The notes: a model not told the origin generated them from the letters alone. A stretch of DNA of 64,000 nucleotides from an uncultured Bacteroidales bacterium (GCA_934693135.1 CAKUVA010000001.1:62001-126000), one strand, 5' to 3'; positions 27,883-36,785 are shown, counted from the first letter of the stretch. Numbers and translations: made by a program.

Positions 27883-27930
27883 AAAAAATATAAATAAGTA
27901 TTGTTTTTCTTTTAAATGCCCAGTGTCATT

Positions 27931-28968
27931 CTACACTGGTATGTCTATTATATCTTCATCTCCCCAGTCATCCACATTGACATCAAATCCTCCGCTTGCT
28001 CCATTTTCAGGCTTGACATCAGGAAGTGCGTTGTCTAATGTCTTGATTATCTCCAGTCTCAGTCCAGTATCTTCTCCTTTTTGGAAACTGTCACCGACAG
28101 GAAATTCGTAGTCTAACTTGGTCTGATTGTCCACGAGCAACAGTGAGAGTTTCAATGAATTTTCATTTGCATTGCCCTTATGTCCGTAGGGGAGTCCAAA
28201 ACTCGTTATATCAGTTTTTATGCATCCTTGTGTAGGGTCGGAAGGGTTTCTTGTAATGGTCCAGTCTTCAAGGAGGTGTGTGCAGACGTCTTCTGATGGC
28301 TGTCCTTCTCCGAGCATGTAACCTGCTGCCATGCCATCAAGTGACGCTCTTGCCGCCTTAAGGTTATGTATTCCCTTTATATATACTGTGACTGAAACTG
28401 TATATATTATGTTCTTCGGCTCCAACGTGCATAAAATATTGGTTTCAGGATATTCTGTGCCTTTGGTCTTGCGTATGCTCGGGGAAGCTTTGACCATCCC
28501 GACATTGACCTCCAAATCCTCAGCATTATCGGTACCGATCCATTCTGGGGTGGTGAGCACCTGCTCAGGAGCCTTGGACTTGTACCAGCCAGATTTGGTG
28601 GCTTCTGCATATACTGCAGCTTCATCCCAGGTCTCCATATTATCGAACCGTACTGTTCCGAATTCTGATGGACTTTGGTTGTACGCGAGTACCTTATATA
28701 TGCCAGGTATAAGCTCGAAGTCTGCGTGTGTGACGTCGTTTGTCAATGCTGTTCGCACTGCTTTCCCATTTATGTCATAGACTAGGACAGACATTCCTGT
28801 AGGCTTCTCTATGGAGGAAAAATTATTCCAGTCGGTGTTGACGCGTACTCTGGCTGTGCTTGGCTGTTTTTCAGATAGCTCCTTGTTGGCGCAAGACGAT
28901 GAGAATAACAATGCTATGCACAAGAGGATCGTCGAAATCACTGCTGATGAGGAGTTAAGGCTTTTCAT
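27931..28968 (-). CDS. DUF5119-family lipoprotein of the fimbrial operon
   Basis: From the ATG at 28966-28968 the protein has 345 residues and a lipoprotein signal (LLCIALLFSSSC). An AGGAGGTG Shine-Dalgarno-like sequence at 28973-28980 supports this start over an in-frame ATG ten codons upstream. I recognise the DUF5119-type organisation (MSVLVYDINGKAVRTALTND, FELIPGIYKVLAYNQSP), which in Bacteroidales accompanies fimbrillin genes and resembles Mfa2/FimB-type anchor proteins. An anchor or assembly-limiting role is inferred. Its start overlaps the DUF3575 gene's stop by four bases. Confidence 0.82.
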   Translation of the reverse strand: MKSLNSSSAVISTILLCIALLFSSSCANKELSEKQPSTARVRVNTDWNNFSSIEKPTGMSVLVYDINGKAVRTALTNDVTHADFELIPGIYKVLAYNQSPSEFGTVRFDNMETWDEAAVYAEATKSGWYKSKAPEQVLTTPEWIGTDNAEDLEVNVGMVKASPSIRKTKGTEYPETNILCTLEPKNIIYTVSVTVYIKGIHNLKAARASLDGMAAGYMLGEGQPSEDVCTHLLEDWTITRNPSDPTQGCIKTDITSFGLPYGHKGNANENSLKLSLLLVDNQTKLDYEFPVGDSFQKGEDTGLRLEIIKTLDNALPDVKPENGASGGFDVNVDDWGDEDIIDIPV

Positions 28969-30191
28969 CTCGCACCTCCTCTTTTCCCTAATATCCAAAC
29001 CAATGTTATTTCAGCCTTAGTGGGGCCGTTCCAATTCAGGCGCTTTTCAGACTGTTTTATATAAAGGCCATCTTCTGGAAGATATTCCCAAATCTGTCCT
29101 CCTGCATGTCCTAATCCTATTGTGAAGTCAAGATTAAGGCATCGAGCTATCGGAAGTGAGTATCCGTATTCGATACCGGCTGCCCAACAAGCTTTGTCCC
29201 AAAGTCTATCTCCTGGAGCTCCACCCATGTATCCGTGCCCTCCTGTTTCGAAGTCGAATATGAATGTTTGTCCGTAAGGGCCAATGTGATGTCCTGATAG
29301 CCTTTGTTCTCGGTTCTGTCTGCCGAACCACCAACGTATAGATGCATCTCCTCCGTATGTGCGCCAGAATCTGTCTTTGCTACCATGGCTCCACCATGCA
29401 TATTGCCAGTTTACCGCTGCAGACCAATGCTTTCCTATAGGTATTTCAATGCCAACTTCTGGTATCAATGCCGCATCGTAAAGAAGATTGGTCTTGAGTG
29501 CTATTGTGAAATTATTTGCTTCTCGAATTTGACTATCATGGTCGCCTGGAATATCTGTTAGGCTCGTTGTGTCTTTTACGCATGCCGTGTCCTTCAAGTG
29601 TATGGTGTCCGCAGGTACTTTCGTATTATCAGGTGTGCTTGATTCTTTTGTGGTTATGATGACTGCACCTGCATTTCTCATTGAAGGGAAAAAGAATTTA
29701 AGCAAGTCTTTCCATACAGGAAACATTGACATAAGAGCATTCTTTCTGGCGGAATCGCCTTCAGTATCGTTTAGGACTTGAAGAACTTGGGCTTTATAAG
29801 GTACATCAGATTCCTCTATCTTATTTTTGAGCTGACTCCAGTCTATGTAGTTGTTTGTTTTTACGATTATGCTATCAGGAATCGAGAATTTAGAGGTTAC
29901 ATAGCTGGCGAGAGATTCAAGTCTCGTTTGAGCCAGCCTAAAGTTATATACCGGGTTTCCTTCTGGTGATGCGCTTCCTGTGAATTCAATGCGTGTAATC
30001 TTAGTTCCGGATGTATTATATATATTCTCCAGAAAAGAATTCATCTTTTCCAGTGTCTTGCTGTTAGTACAAAAATTTTCCTCAATAGCGTTACTTCCTT
30101 GCTTAAATTCGATCTGGAATGCCTGCCTCTCTTGGGCTTTAAGCTGGATTTGTACGAAAATTAAGGGTATAAGCAGTAATATACGCCACAT
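28965..30191 (-). CDS. DUF3575-family outer-membrane protein with N-terminal OmpA-like part
   Basis: The 408-residue protein has a signal peptide (MWRILLLIPLIFVQIQLKAQ), an OmpA-like segment at about 30-110 (IEFTGSASPEGNPVYNFRLA), a linker with a hydroxy-residue-rich part, and a C-terminal DUF3575-type domain (about 225-400) with many aromatic residues, for example WSAAVNWQYAWWSHGSKDRF and DASIRWWFGRQN. These proteins head fimbrillin operons in Bacteroidales and probably sit in the outer membrane. It is first in the operon, behind the TACCTTTG box at 30231-30238. Confidence 0.85.
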   Translation of the reverse strand: MWRILLLIPLIFVQIQLKAQERQAFQIEFKQGSNAIEENFCTNSKTLEKMNSFLENIYNTSGTKITRIEFTGSASPEGNPVYNFRLAQTRLESLASYVTSKFSIPDSIIVKTNNYIDWSQLKNKIEESDVPYKAQVLQVLNDTEGDSARKNALMSMFPVWKDLLKFFFPSMRNAGAVIITTKESSTPDNTKVPADTIHLKDTACVKDTTSLTDIPGDHDSQIREANNFTIALKTNLLYDAALIPEVGIEIPIGKHWSAAVNWQYAWWSHGSKDRFWRTYGGDASIRWWFGRQNREQRLSGHHIGPYGQTFIFDFETGGHGYMGGAPGDRLWDKACWAAGIEYGYSLPIARCLNLDFTIGLGHAGGQIWEYLPEDGLYIKQSEKRLNWNGPTKAEITLVWILGKRGGAR

Positions 30192-30230
30192 ATATAAATA
30201 AGTATCCTTTCACCTATAGTAAAAGTTTTG

Positions 30231-30238
30231 CAAAGGTA
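30231..30238 (-). promoter_or_regulatory. -7 box for the fimbrial operon
   Basis: The minus strand reads TACCTTTG, an exact TAnnTTTG match, 39 bp before the ATG at 30191. It is the only such exact box I saw upstream of the DUF3575-DUF5119-fimbrillin run. Confidence 0.55.
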
Positions 30239-30273
30239 GCTAAAATTTTTGTATAATTCCTATAATGATTTGT

Positions 30274-32415
30274 TTAAAATGATATAGATTTTAAAAAGGC
30301 CTTTCTGATGAAGCGTACGGCATTATCTTGAAATTTTACTTGAAATGTCTCTCCGTCTTGGGAAATCCCGATGATTTCTCCATTGCCGAAAATTTTGTGC
30401 GATACGGGTGCACCGATGCGGAATGGATCTTCGTTGTCGTCAGAACTATATTGTGTGGTAGTGTCCTGCATGAACGTCTCCTCATCCAATACATGCACCA
30501 TATTTTTAGTTCCGCGCCATAGGTAGTCTGGAATTATCCCTTCAGTCACAATCATTGACTTTTTGATTTCTGCGAGGAATCGTGACGGGTACTTGTTCAT
30601 CTTTGTAGACATGTTGTATCCTTCGGATTCCGTAAGAAACAGTGCTTTTTCGGCTCTCGTTACAGCGACATACATTAGACGTCTTTCTTCCTCCTCGCCG
30701 TTTTTCTTGTATTCTCTTATTGTCCTCATGCTTGGGAATATGCCTTCGCTTAGACCTGTTACGAATACATACGGAAATTCGAGACCTTTAGACTGGTGGA
30801 TGGTCATAAGCTTAATAGTGGAGGTGTCACGCCGTAAATCTGCATTGGAATACAGGGAGATATCCTGTAGATAGTCGGAAAGAGTTATTTCAAGACCTTC
30901 ATGCGACTCTTCGTATGACTTGATGGATTTGACGAGTTCATCAATGTTCTCAAGTCTGTCTTCATCTTGGTCTTCGCGATACATTTTCTTCAGTCCGCTC
31001 TTGTCGAGGATTATGTTTAAGAGGTCGGAGATGGTTCTCTCTTTCGCTATTTCCATACCTGTTCGGATCAATGTTAGGAATTCAGATGCTCCTTTAAGGG
31101 CTGACAGTCTATTTGATGCTTCCAATGTCCTGTACAATGATTTTCCTTCAGATTCTTCTTCAAGGTCTGACATGAATTTCTTGCCAAGGCCACGGGCTGG
31201 GACATTGATAATTCTCCTGAAAGATAGGTCGTCGTCTGGATTTGATATTACTCTCAAGTAGCTGAGTGAATCCTTGATCTCCTTTCTCTCGAAGAACCTG
31301 ACTCCGCCCCACATGACGTATGGAAGTTGCTTGTTCATAAGAGCTTGTTCGATGGAGCGCGATAGGTATGATGAGCGGTATAGTATGGCGAAACCTGAGG
31401 GAGCGATTCCTCCGTTTTGTATAATGCTATATATTTGGTTTGCAATCCATTCGGCTTCTTCTTTTTCGGTTTTTCCATGGTAGTGGATTACGGCTACACC
31501 ATCTGCCTGTCTGGTGAATAATGTTTTCGGAATGCGGTTTTTGTTGTTCGCGATTATGCAGTTGGCTATATCGAGTATTCCAGGTGTGGACCTGTAGTTC
31601 TCGTCGAGTATGATAGTTTTGTCAGCTGGAAAATTTACGAATCTGTCAGGCTTTGCACCGCGCCACTCGTATATGCATTGGTCTGGATCTCCGACTATGA
31701 ATAGGTTGCCATGTACGGCTGCAAGTTTATTGATGATGTCCCAGTTGTCAGTGTTGCAGTCTTGAGCCTCATCTACCATTATGTAGTTGAGCTGGGTTTG
31801 CCAATATTCTCGTGCGTCAGGGAAGTGGTCCAGTATGTATCTCGTGAAGTTTTCGATGTCGTCGAAATCGAGTGCGTATTCTTTCAGTTGTCGTTTGATG
31901 AAGCAGGCGATGTTAGAGTTGCTTGTGTTTATTGGTACGTGTGCATCTGGAAGCATGTAAGCGTCAATGTATCCGTCCAGAGCTTTTTCGGCCGCTATTC
32001 CTGCAAGGAAATCTTTTACGGTCTTTTCTGTACGTTTTATTCCAAGTTCGTCCATACATAGCTTGGCTACAGATTTGGCGTCATCTTCGTCAAGTATCCT
32101 GAATGTTCTCGGAAAGCCGAGACGGTAGATTTCTTTTCTTAGAAATTTTACGCAGAATCCGTCAATAGTGCAGACAAAGTCGTTATAGTCGCCACTATGT
32201 ACGAACATGGCGATTCGTTGTCGCATCTCAGCTGCAGCCTTGTTTGTAAATGTTAGGCACAATATATTGGCTGGGTCAATGCCAATGACATTGACGAGGT
32301 ATGCATATCTGTAAGTCAGTGCTTTAGTCTTGCCTGTTCCGGCACCAGCTACTACTCTGATACGTCCTTCTGTGGATGTGGCCGCCTCTCGTTGGCGTGT
32401 GTTCAAATCATTCAT
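30274..32415 (-). CDS. UvrD/PcrA-like superfamily 1 DNA helicase
   Basis: The 713-residue protein has the SF1A helicase motifs in order: Walker A VVAGAGTGKTKAL (about 22), IMVDEAQDC (motif II), GDPDQCIYEWRGAKPD (III), DENYRSTP (IV), LMTIHQSKGLEFPYVFVTG (V) and YVAVTRAEKAL (VI). It would unwind DNA 3'-5' in repair or recombination. Starts at 32472, 32424 and 32415 are all in frame; the promoter box at 32429-32436 rules out the first and leaves almost no leader for the second, so I prefer 32415. It separates the fimbrial region from the sigma-factor unit. Confidence 0.92.
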   Translation of the reverse strand: MNDLNTRQREAATSTEGRIRVVAGAGTGKTKALTYRYAYLVNVIGIDPANILCLTFTNKAAAEMRQRIAMFVHSGDYNDFVCTIDGFCVKFLRKEIYRLGFPRTFRILDEDDAKSVAKLCMDELGIKRTEKTVKDFLAGIAAEKALDGYIDAYMLPDAHVPINTSNSNIACFIKRQLKEYALDFDDIENFTRYILDHFPDAREYWQTQLNYIMVDEAQDCNTDNWDIINKLAAVHGNLFIVGDPDQCIYEWRGAKPDRFVNFPADKTIILDENYRSTPGILDIANCIIANNKNRIPKTLFTRQADGVAVIHYHGKTEKEEAEWIANQIYSIIQNGGIAPSGFAILYRSSYLSRSIEQALMNKQLPYVMWGGVRFFERKEIKDSLSYLRVISNPDDDLSFRRIINVPARGLGKKFMSDLEEESEGKSLYRTLEASNRLSALKGASEFLTLIRTGMEIAKERTISDLLNIILDKSGLKKMYREDQDEDRLENIDELVKSIKSYEESHEGLEITLSDYLQDISLYSNADLRRDTSTIKLMTIHQSKGLEFPYVFVTGLSEGIFPSMRTIREYKKNGEEEERRLMYVAVTRAEKALFLTESEGYNMSTKMNKYPSRFLAEIKKSMIVTEGIIPDYLWRGTKNMVHVLDEETFMQDTTTQYSSDDNEDPFRIGAPVSHKIFGNGEIIGISQDGETFQVKFQDNAVRFIRKAFLKSISF

Positions 32416-32428
32416 GAAATCCATGTCA

Positions 32429-32436
32429 CAAATATA
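32429..32436 (-). promoter_or_regulatory. -7 box for the UvrD-like gene
   Basis: The minus strand reads TATATTTG, an exact TAnnTTTG match, 13 bp before the ATG at 32415 and 4 bp before the alternative ATG at 32424. It decides between candidate starts. Confidence 0.5.
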
Positions 32437-32504
32437 GTTAGAATCTCCGGTAAATATCATCCGTCTAATCACTATGATTTTTGTTTATATGTTCTCTATA
32501 TCTG

Positions 32505-32655
32505 CCTGCTACGCTAAATTTTCTTAATATGTTGAAATTCAGTGATTTGTGAAATTATTGCGTGTCTGGGACTTCGTTTTTTTGCTTTTTCGGCCACGCG
32601 GTTAAAATGTAAAACATTGATATGTAATTAATTATAAAAAATCCGTGTGGCTGAC
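32505..32655 (+). repeat. Dispersed non-coding element, copy B (two 65-bp units)
   Basis: The better unit is 32590-32654, about 77% identical to 18195-18259 with no gaps, starting TCGGCCACGC and ending GTGTGGCTGA. The first unit (about 32505-32569) is more diverged from 18110-18174, with a small indel near its end. The 20-bp spacer again holds a T7 run. It lies in the 430-bp gap between the UvrD-like promoter and the sigma-factor gene; the rest of that gap shows no gene or clear promoter, only a short GCCG/CGGC stem at about 32665. Confidence 0.65.
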
Positions 32656-32867
32656 TACCCATCGCCGTCGTTCGGCGGCAAGATATGATAAAAACATGGT
32701 GTCGGATTTAAGAATTATAAAAATGTGGCGAAAATCTTCTATATTTCGTGCAACAAACATGTTTGACCTACGTCTTCATAAAAGAGGATGATTTGGAGGC
32801 GTTGTGAAATGGGTGAAAAGTTTACCCCTCAAACCTTCAGATAGCGATTTAAAGATAGTCAGATCCA

Positions 32868-33518
32868 ATGTTAAGCGATAAGGTTGCAGAACGTCTGTTC
32901 AGACAGTATAGCAAGAGACTGTATAACACAGCCTTTAGAATAACCTTGTCTGAAGATGAAGCAGATGAAATTATGCAAGAAACATTGATTCGATTCATTA
33001 CTGGCAAAGGAGTGGAAATAAAAGATCGGATTGCTGAGAAAACGGAATCTCCTATAGTATGGTCATGGCTAAGAACTACATGCGTAAGACTTTCGATAGA
33101 TTGGTTGCGAAGCAGAAAACGCTTCATCAGTCTTGACGCTGCTATCGGTGATTCAGACCGTGGTTTCTCGAATGAAGGACATTCCGTGATGGATGGAAGT
33201 AATGGAATATCGGAAGTCCGGGACTTTACCTCCGAAGGACAGCTTTACACGAATGAGGACGACATGTTGTGGAAATGTCTTGGTGAAGAAGCTATGCCAC
33301 TTGTGCTAAAAGTTATTTCCGAACTACCTGATGGTTATCGTACAATACTGACATTGAAACTTATAGAGGAATATGAATATCCTGAAATATCAGCAGCTAT
33401 GGGAATCAGCGAGGCTGGAGTTAGAAGCCAATATATGCGAGCTCGACGTAAAGTAGCCGAGAAGTTACGACAGATACTTCCTTTAGAAAGAATTGGTTGC
33501 AATGAAGAGAAATGTTAA
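32868..33518 (+). CDS. ECF-type RNA polymerase sigma factor
   Basis: The 216-residue protein has a region-2-like part (about 8-75; RLFRQYSKRLYNTAFRITLS, ADEIMQETLIRFI) and region 4 (about 150-205; LPDGYRTILTLKLIEEYEYP, EISAAMGISEAGVRSQYMRA), the two domains of extracytoplasmic-function sigma factors. The linker between them is long and carries an acidic insert (about 95-130). It overlaps the next gene by 17 bp, the usual coupling of sigma factor and membrane partner. Confidence 0.9.
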   Translation: MLSDKVAERLFRQYSKRLYNTAFRITLSEDEADEIMQETLIRFITGKGVEIKDRIAEKTESPIVWSWLRTTCVRLSIDWLRSRKRFISLDAAIGDSDRGFSNEGHSVMDGSNGISEVRDFTSEGQLYTNEDDMLWKCLGEEAMPLVLKVISELPDGYRTILTLKLIEEYEYPEISAAMGISEAGVRSQYMRARRKVAEKLRQILPLERIGCNEEKC

Positions 33519-34056
33519 AAGATATATGGAAAAGTATTTTAATAAATATAGGAATATAGTAGATAATCAAGCAATTGAACCGAAGACCTCGGTAGGTGAA
33601 TTTATGCAAAGGCTTAAGTCTGAGGAAAAATGCTATGATGACAGGCCTATTAGAGCGCGTGTCACATTTCGTACAAGAGCATTGGTATGTGGCTTTATCG
33701 GAATTGCAGCCGCAGTCTTATTGGCAGTGCTTCTTCCATGGAATGTTTCTGATGTGGATCCAATAGAAATATATGTGTCTAATTATCATAATAGTGTAGC
33801 TCCATTGCTTACGGAAGTGCGGGAAATGGAGAAAGAGTCGGAAGTCTGCCGTGGTATGGAATTATCATCCGTAATGGAAGATTTGATCGATTCTTCGAAT
33901 TCGTTTGCAGATGACCTTGAAGGAATAGACGAAGAACAGAAACTTGAGACCGTGCGTAAATATTGTGATAATCAATTGAATTGCATTAGGGAATTGTTCC
34001 GCGAGTGCTGTGTTGCCTATGCTTTAGGAATGCCTGATATGAATGAAACAATATAA
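33502..34056 (+). CDS. Single-pass membrane protein, likely anti-sigma factor partner
   Basis: From the ATG at 33502 (the frame opens with TTG at 33493) the product has 184 residues: a basic N-terminal cytoplasmic part, one membrane segment at about 59-80 (ALVCGFIGIAAAVLLAVLLP) and an acidic helical periplasmic part with four Cys. No zinc-binding anti-sigma motif is visible. The role is inferred from position directly after and overlapping the sigma-factor gene and from the one-TM layout. Confidence 0.7.
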   Translation: MKRNVKRYMEKYFNKYRNIVDNQAIEPKTSVGEFMQRLKSEEKCYDDRPIRARVTFRTRALVCGFIGIAAAVLLAVLLPWNVSDVDPIEIYVSNYHNSVAPLLTEVREMEKESEVCRGMELSSVMEDLIDSSNSFADDLEGIDEEQKLETVRKYCDNQLNCIRELFRECCVAYALGMPDMNETI

Positions 34057-34068
34057 ACTTATATTACC

Positions 34069-35130
34069 ATGAGAAAAAAAATAGTTTTACTGATGTTGCT
34101 GTGTGCGATGTCAATGCTGCCACTTAGTGCAGCCGGACCTAATCCTGCAATGAAAAAAGAGTATGACTTTAAAAATTTCAATGCTATAAAAACTACTCCC
34201 AAAAGTCGCTCGATTTCTGGTCGTGGAACGTTTGTCTTCAGTTCTTATCATATAACTCTTGTGAAATCAGACCAATATAAGGTGGAAATGAAGGTATGGG
34301 ACCGGGATGCTATAGATATGTTTGAGATAAGGCAGAACGGAGAGGTTCTGGAACTTGTCACGGACTATAAGAAGTATCCTTATCATTCCAGCAAGAAAGA
34401 TGACCCGTATGCGGATGTTATCATATACACACCAAAACTTGTCAGCGTGTCTTTGACCGGTGCTAACTCTTTGTCCGTGAGCGGAGGCGAATTCTCGGGA
34501 AATACTCTCATGCTTGATCTTAACAGCGCGTCGAAGATGTCTGGACTTTCAGGAACATGGAACAATATCAATATCAAGATGACAGGCGCGTCCAAAGTCA
34601 TTGACCTTGATCTGACCGGAAAGACCTGCAAGATGGACTGCGATGGTGCGGCGGACGTCAAAGGTCGTTCTTCTTTGAAGGTGGACAAATTGTCTCTTTT
34701 AATGACTGGCGCCACTTCTGCGACATTCGACAATATCAAAGCTAAGATTCTTTCTGTCAATCTAAATGGCGCGGCAAGGCTTACGTCAGCGGATGTATGT
34801 TCATGCGAGTTGCAGTTCAATATGACTGGAGGTTCAAGTTCTGAAATATCTGGAAAGAACGATGCTGTGAGTGCGGAACTCAGTGGTGCTGCTAAGTTGA
34901 ATCTTTCGGGTGATGGGCGGACTCTAACTGTCACTGCAGCGGGTGGATCTTCATTGAGGGCTAAATATTTCAATGTCAAGGAAGGCTCGTTCAACCTCAG
35001 CGGAGCCGCGTCCGTGGAGACCAATGTCTCTGAAAAGTTGAATGCGGAGACTTTGGGAGGTTCAGTTTTAGATTATTATGGTCATCCTACGGTCGTCATT
35101 ACCAAGACAGACCGCGTTCGGGCACATTAG
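34069..35130 (+). CDS. Secreted GIN-domain (DUF2807) protein
   Basis: The 353-residue protein has a signal peptide (MRKKIVLLMLLCAMSMLPLSAA) followed by short repeating units around the words LSGAA, MTGAS and LNGAA. This is the right-handed beta-helix pattern of the GIN domain (head domain of putative autotransporter adhesins; DUF2807), common in Bacteroidota. It lies 12 bp after the anti-sigma-like gene and ends at a strong terminator, so the three genes probably form one unit whose target may include this protein. Confidence 0.86.
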   Translation: MRKKIVLLMLLCAMSMLPLSAAGPNPAMKKEYDFKNFNAIKTTPKSRSISGRGTFVFSSYHITLVKSDQYKVEMKVWDRDAIDMFEIRQNGEVLELVTDYKKYPYHSSKKDDPYADVIIYTPKLVSVSLTGANSLSVSGGEFSGNTLMLDLNSASKMSGLSGTWNNINIKMTGASKVIDLDLTGKTCKMDCDGAADVKGRSSLKVDKLSLLMTGATSATFDNIKAKILSVNLNGAARLTSADVCSCELQFNMTGGSSSEISGKNDAVSAELSGAAKLNLSGDGRTLTVTAAGGSSLRAKYFNVKEGSFNLSGAASVETNVSEKLNAETLGGSVLDYYGHPTVVITKTDRVRAH

Positions 35131-35148
35131 TTTAACATATATATATTC

Positions 35149-35189
35149 GAAGCCGCCGAACTTGGAATTTCTCCAGGTTCGGCGGCTTC
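35149..35189. terminator. Strong hairpin terminator between convergent genes
   Basis: GAAGCCGCCGAACTTGG at 35149-35165 pairs with CCAGGTTCGGCGGCTTC at 35173-35189 (one G-U type pair, 7-nt loop). It sits between the plus-strand GIN gene and the minus-strand Calx-beta gene, and the flanks are T/A-rich enough for use in both directions. Confidence 0.85.
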
Positions 35190-35207
35190 TTAAGTTGCTT
35201 GAAAAAT

Positions 35208-36479
35208 TTATTTCGTGAAGAGTGAAGCAAAACTGAACATGTCGGCATCGAACTTAGTCCAATCTCCTGCCCAAGTGGCTCCGAAAGGAGGTTTGTTATA
35301 GTCACGGAACTCCACTACGAGACCATCATCGATGAGTGTGAATACAATCAATGCCTTGCCGAGTGTCTCCGAATTTTTGCTGAATGCACGATTTGCTGTA
35401 GCAAGTTCATAATATGTGTTGGTGTGTACATCATAACCTTCTTCTGCCATGAACATTGTACATTCGCTTACAGTAAATTTACCCGTTACAGTGCCTTCGG
35501 CTGAATAATTCTTAGGCTCGGCAGGTGCGAATGTCGACTTTCTGAAGAAATTAGCGAAATCACCTGTCCCACCAGGCTCTACTGTATAGTTGCCATCTTC
35601 ATCTGTCCCGAATGTCAATGTGAATCCTTCATTGTTCAGAGGCAGTGCTGCAGGGTCATCTTCTTCCATCTCGAAGAACTCTTTTAGCTCATCAATTGAA
35701 AACGTCTTTTTGAATGTGTAAGTGCCTTCCGGAACTTTGATGGCGTATAGTGATGCAGTGAAAGTCTCATTGTCGCCTGGAATAAAACGCTCCTCTTTCT
35801 TCGTATCTACTCCGAATACGACTTCTGCACCATCTTTGAATCCATCTTTTACGGTGAACTCGACGCTTGCATAGTTGTTGCCTGCCTTCATGGTGGCATG
35901 TGGTGTTCCGTCGGTGAATACAACGAAGTCTGCAGCATCTCCTGAAACTGTCAGAGGAATGTCAACATCTTCTGTAATATGCACGTCAGTTCCTGATACC
36001 GAACCTGTAATTGAAAGTCGTGTCTTGTAGGAACCGAAAACGTCAGCCTTGGCAGACTTGAAAGAGTAAACAAGTGTCTCCTTGGGCACAATGCTTACCA
36101 CTGTAGTACTCTTCGAACCGAGTGAATATCCTGCTGGAGCGGTCAATGACAATGTGGCTGTCAGCTCCGCTGTGGAGGAACTTGAAAGTGAGGTGTTCGT
36201 GATGGTCACAGAACCACTTTTCTGCCCAGCAGCGATGGTTACGGAAGACGCGCTTGAAACATAATCCTTGTCCATGACAGCATCACCTGAGAAAGAAACA
36301 GGAATGGTTATATCTGAAGCGGTTGGTTCGCTGACTGTTACGGTGACATCAACTGAAGGAGTTTCAGAAAGTACGTAGAGACTCTTTTCAAATTCTACAG
36401 TTGGCTTGCTGTCCTCGCAGGACGTAAACGTGGCCAAAGTACATGCGGCTGCCACGAAGGTAAGAATCCTTTTCATCAT
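35208..36479 (-). CDS. Lipoprotein with Calx-beta-like domains
   Basis: The 423-residue protein has a lipoprotein signal (LTFVAAACTLATFTSC). Residues about 25-125 look like a Calx-beta fold (SDITIPVSFSGDAVMDKDYV, then SVTIAAGQKSGSVTIT), with a second, weaker copy at about 150-235 (ATMKAGNNYASVEFTVKDGF). The C-terminal half (about 250-423) is acidic and not recognised. It closes the minus-strand run that starts with SusC, and probably acts as a surface-exposed accessory lipoprotein of that transport system. Confidence 0.75.
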   Translation of the reverse strand: MMKRILTFVAAACTLATFTSCEDSKPTVEFEKSLYVLSETPSVDVTVTVSEPTASDITIPVSFSGDAVMDKDYVSSASSVTIAAGQKSGSVTITNTSLSSSSTAELTATLSLTAPAGYSLGSKSTTVVSIVPKETLVYSFKSAKADVFGSYKTRLSITGSVSGTDVHITEDVDIPLTVSGDAADFVVFTDGTPHATMKAGNNYASVEFTVKDGFKDGAEVVFGVDTKKEERFIPGDNETFTASLYAIKVPEGTYTFKKTFSIDELKEFFEMEEDDPAALPLNNEGFTLTFGTDEDGNYTVEPGGTGDFANFFRKSTFAPAEPKNYSAEGTVTGKFTVSECTMFMAEEGYDVHTNTYYELATANRAFSKNSETLGKALIVFTLIDDGLVVEFRDYNKPPFGATWAGDWTKFDADMFSFASLFTK

Positions 36480-36569
36480 GATAGGTTTGTTTTAATTTGT
36501 TATTCTTTCTATCTGTTAAGTTACTTGATGTAATCGTGCGCTGTCATGTGCTTTCAAATCGTAAGTGAA

Positions 36570-36785
36570 CTATTCTGAAACCGCCTTTATTGCGGCATCA
36601 TATTCATCTTTTGCCGCCTTTACCTCGTTTCTTTCAGCCTGCGTAGGAATCTCTCCTTTGGGTTTTATATAGCTTTTGGAAGCATCATCTGTCTTGGGTG
36701 GAAGTTTGTTATACTCACAACCGCAGAAACTTATTCCCATGACAACAACTGCTAATATAGCAAATATATTTTTAATTGTACTCAT
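36570..36785 (-). CDS. Small lipoprotein of unknown function
   Basis: The 71-residue protein has a signal ending at a lipobox-like ISFCGC, followed by about 46 residues rich in Lys, Glu and Ala, predicted helical at the C-terminus (NEVKAAKDEYDAAIKAV). I do not recognise it. It lies 5 bp after susD on the same strand, so it is probably cotranscribed and exported with the SusCD complex. Confidence 0.65.
   Translation of the reverse strand: MSTIKNIFAILAVVVMGISFCGCEYNKLPPKTDDASKSYIKPKGEIPTQAERNEVKAAKDEYDAAIKAVSE

Noticed and set aside
32437..32867. Possible tRNA or other RNA gene in the 430-bp gap before the sigma factor
   Set aside because: No cloverleaf or conserved T-arm seen; the gap is explained by the dispersed element plus unstructured A/T-rich DNA.
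34383..35024. Long minus-strand open frame inside the GIN-domain gene (213 codons)
   Set aside because: It mirrors the repetitive GIN-coding sequence on the other strand and shows no motif; a shadow frame.
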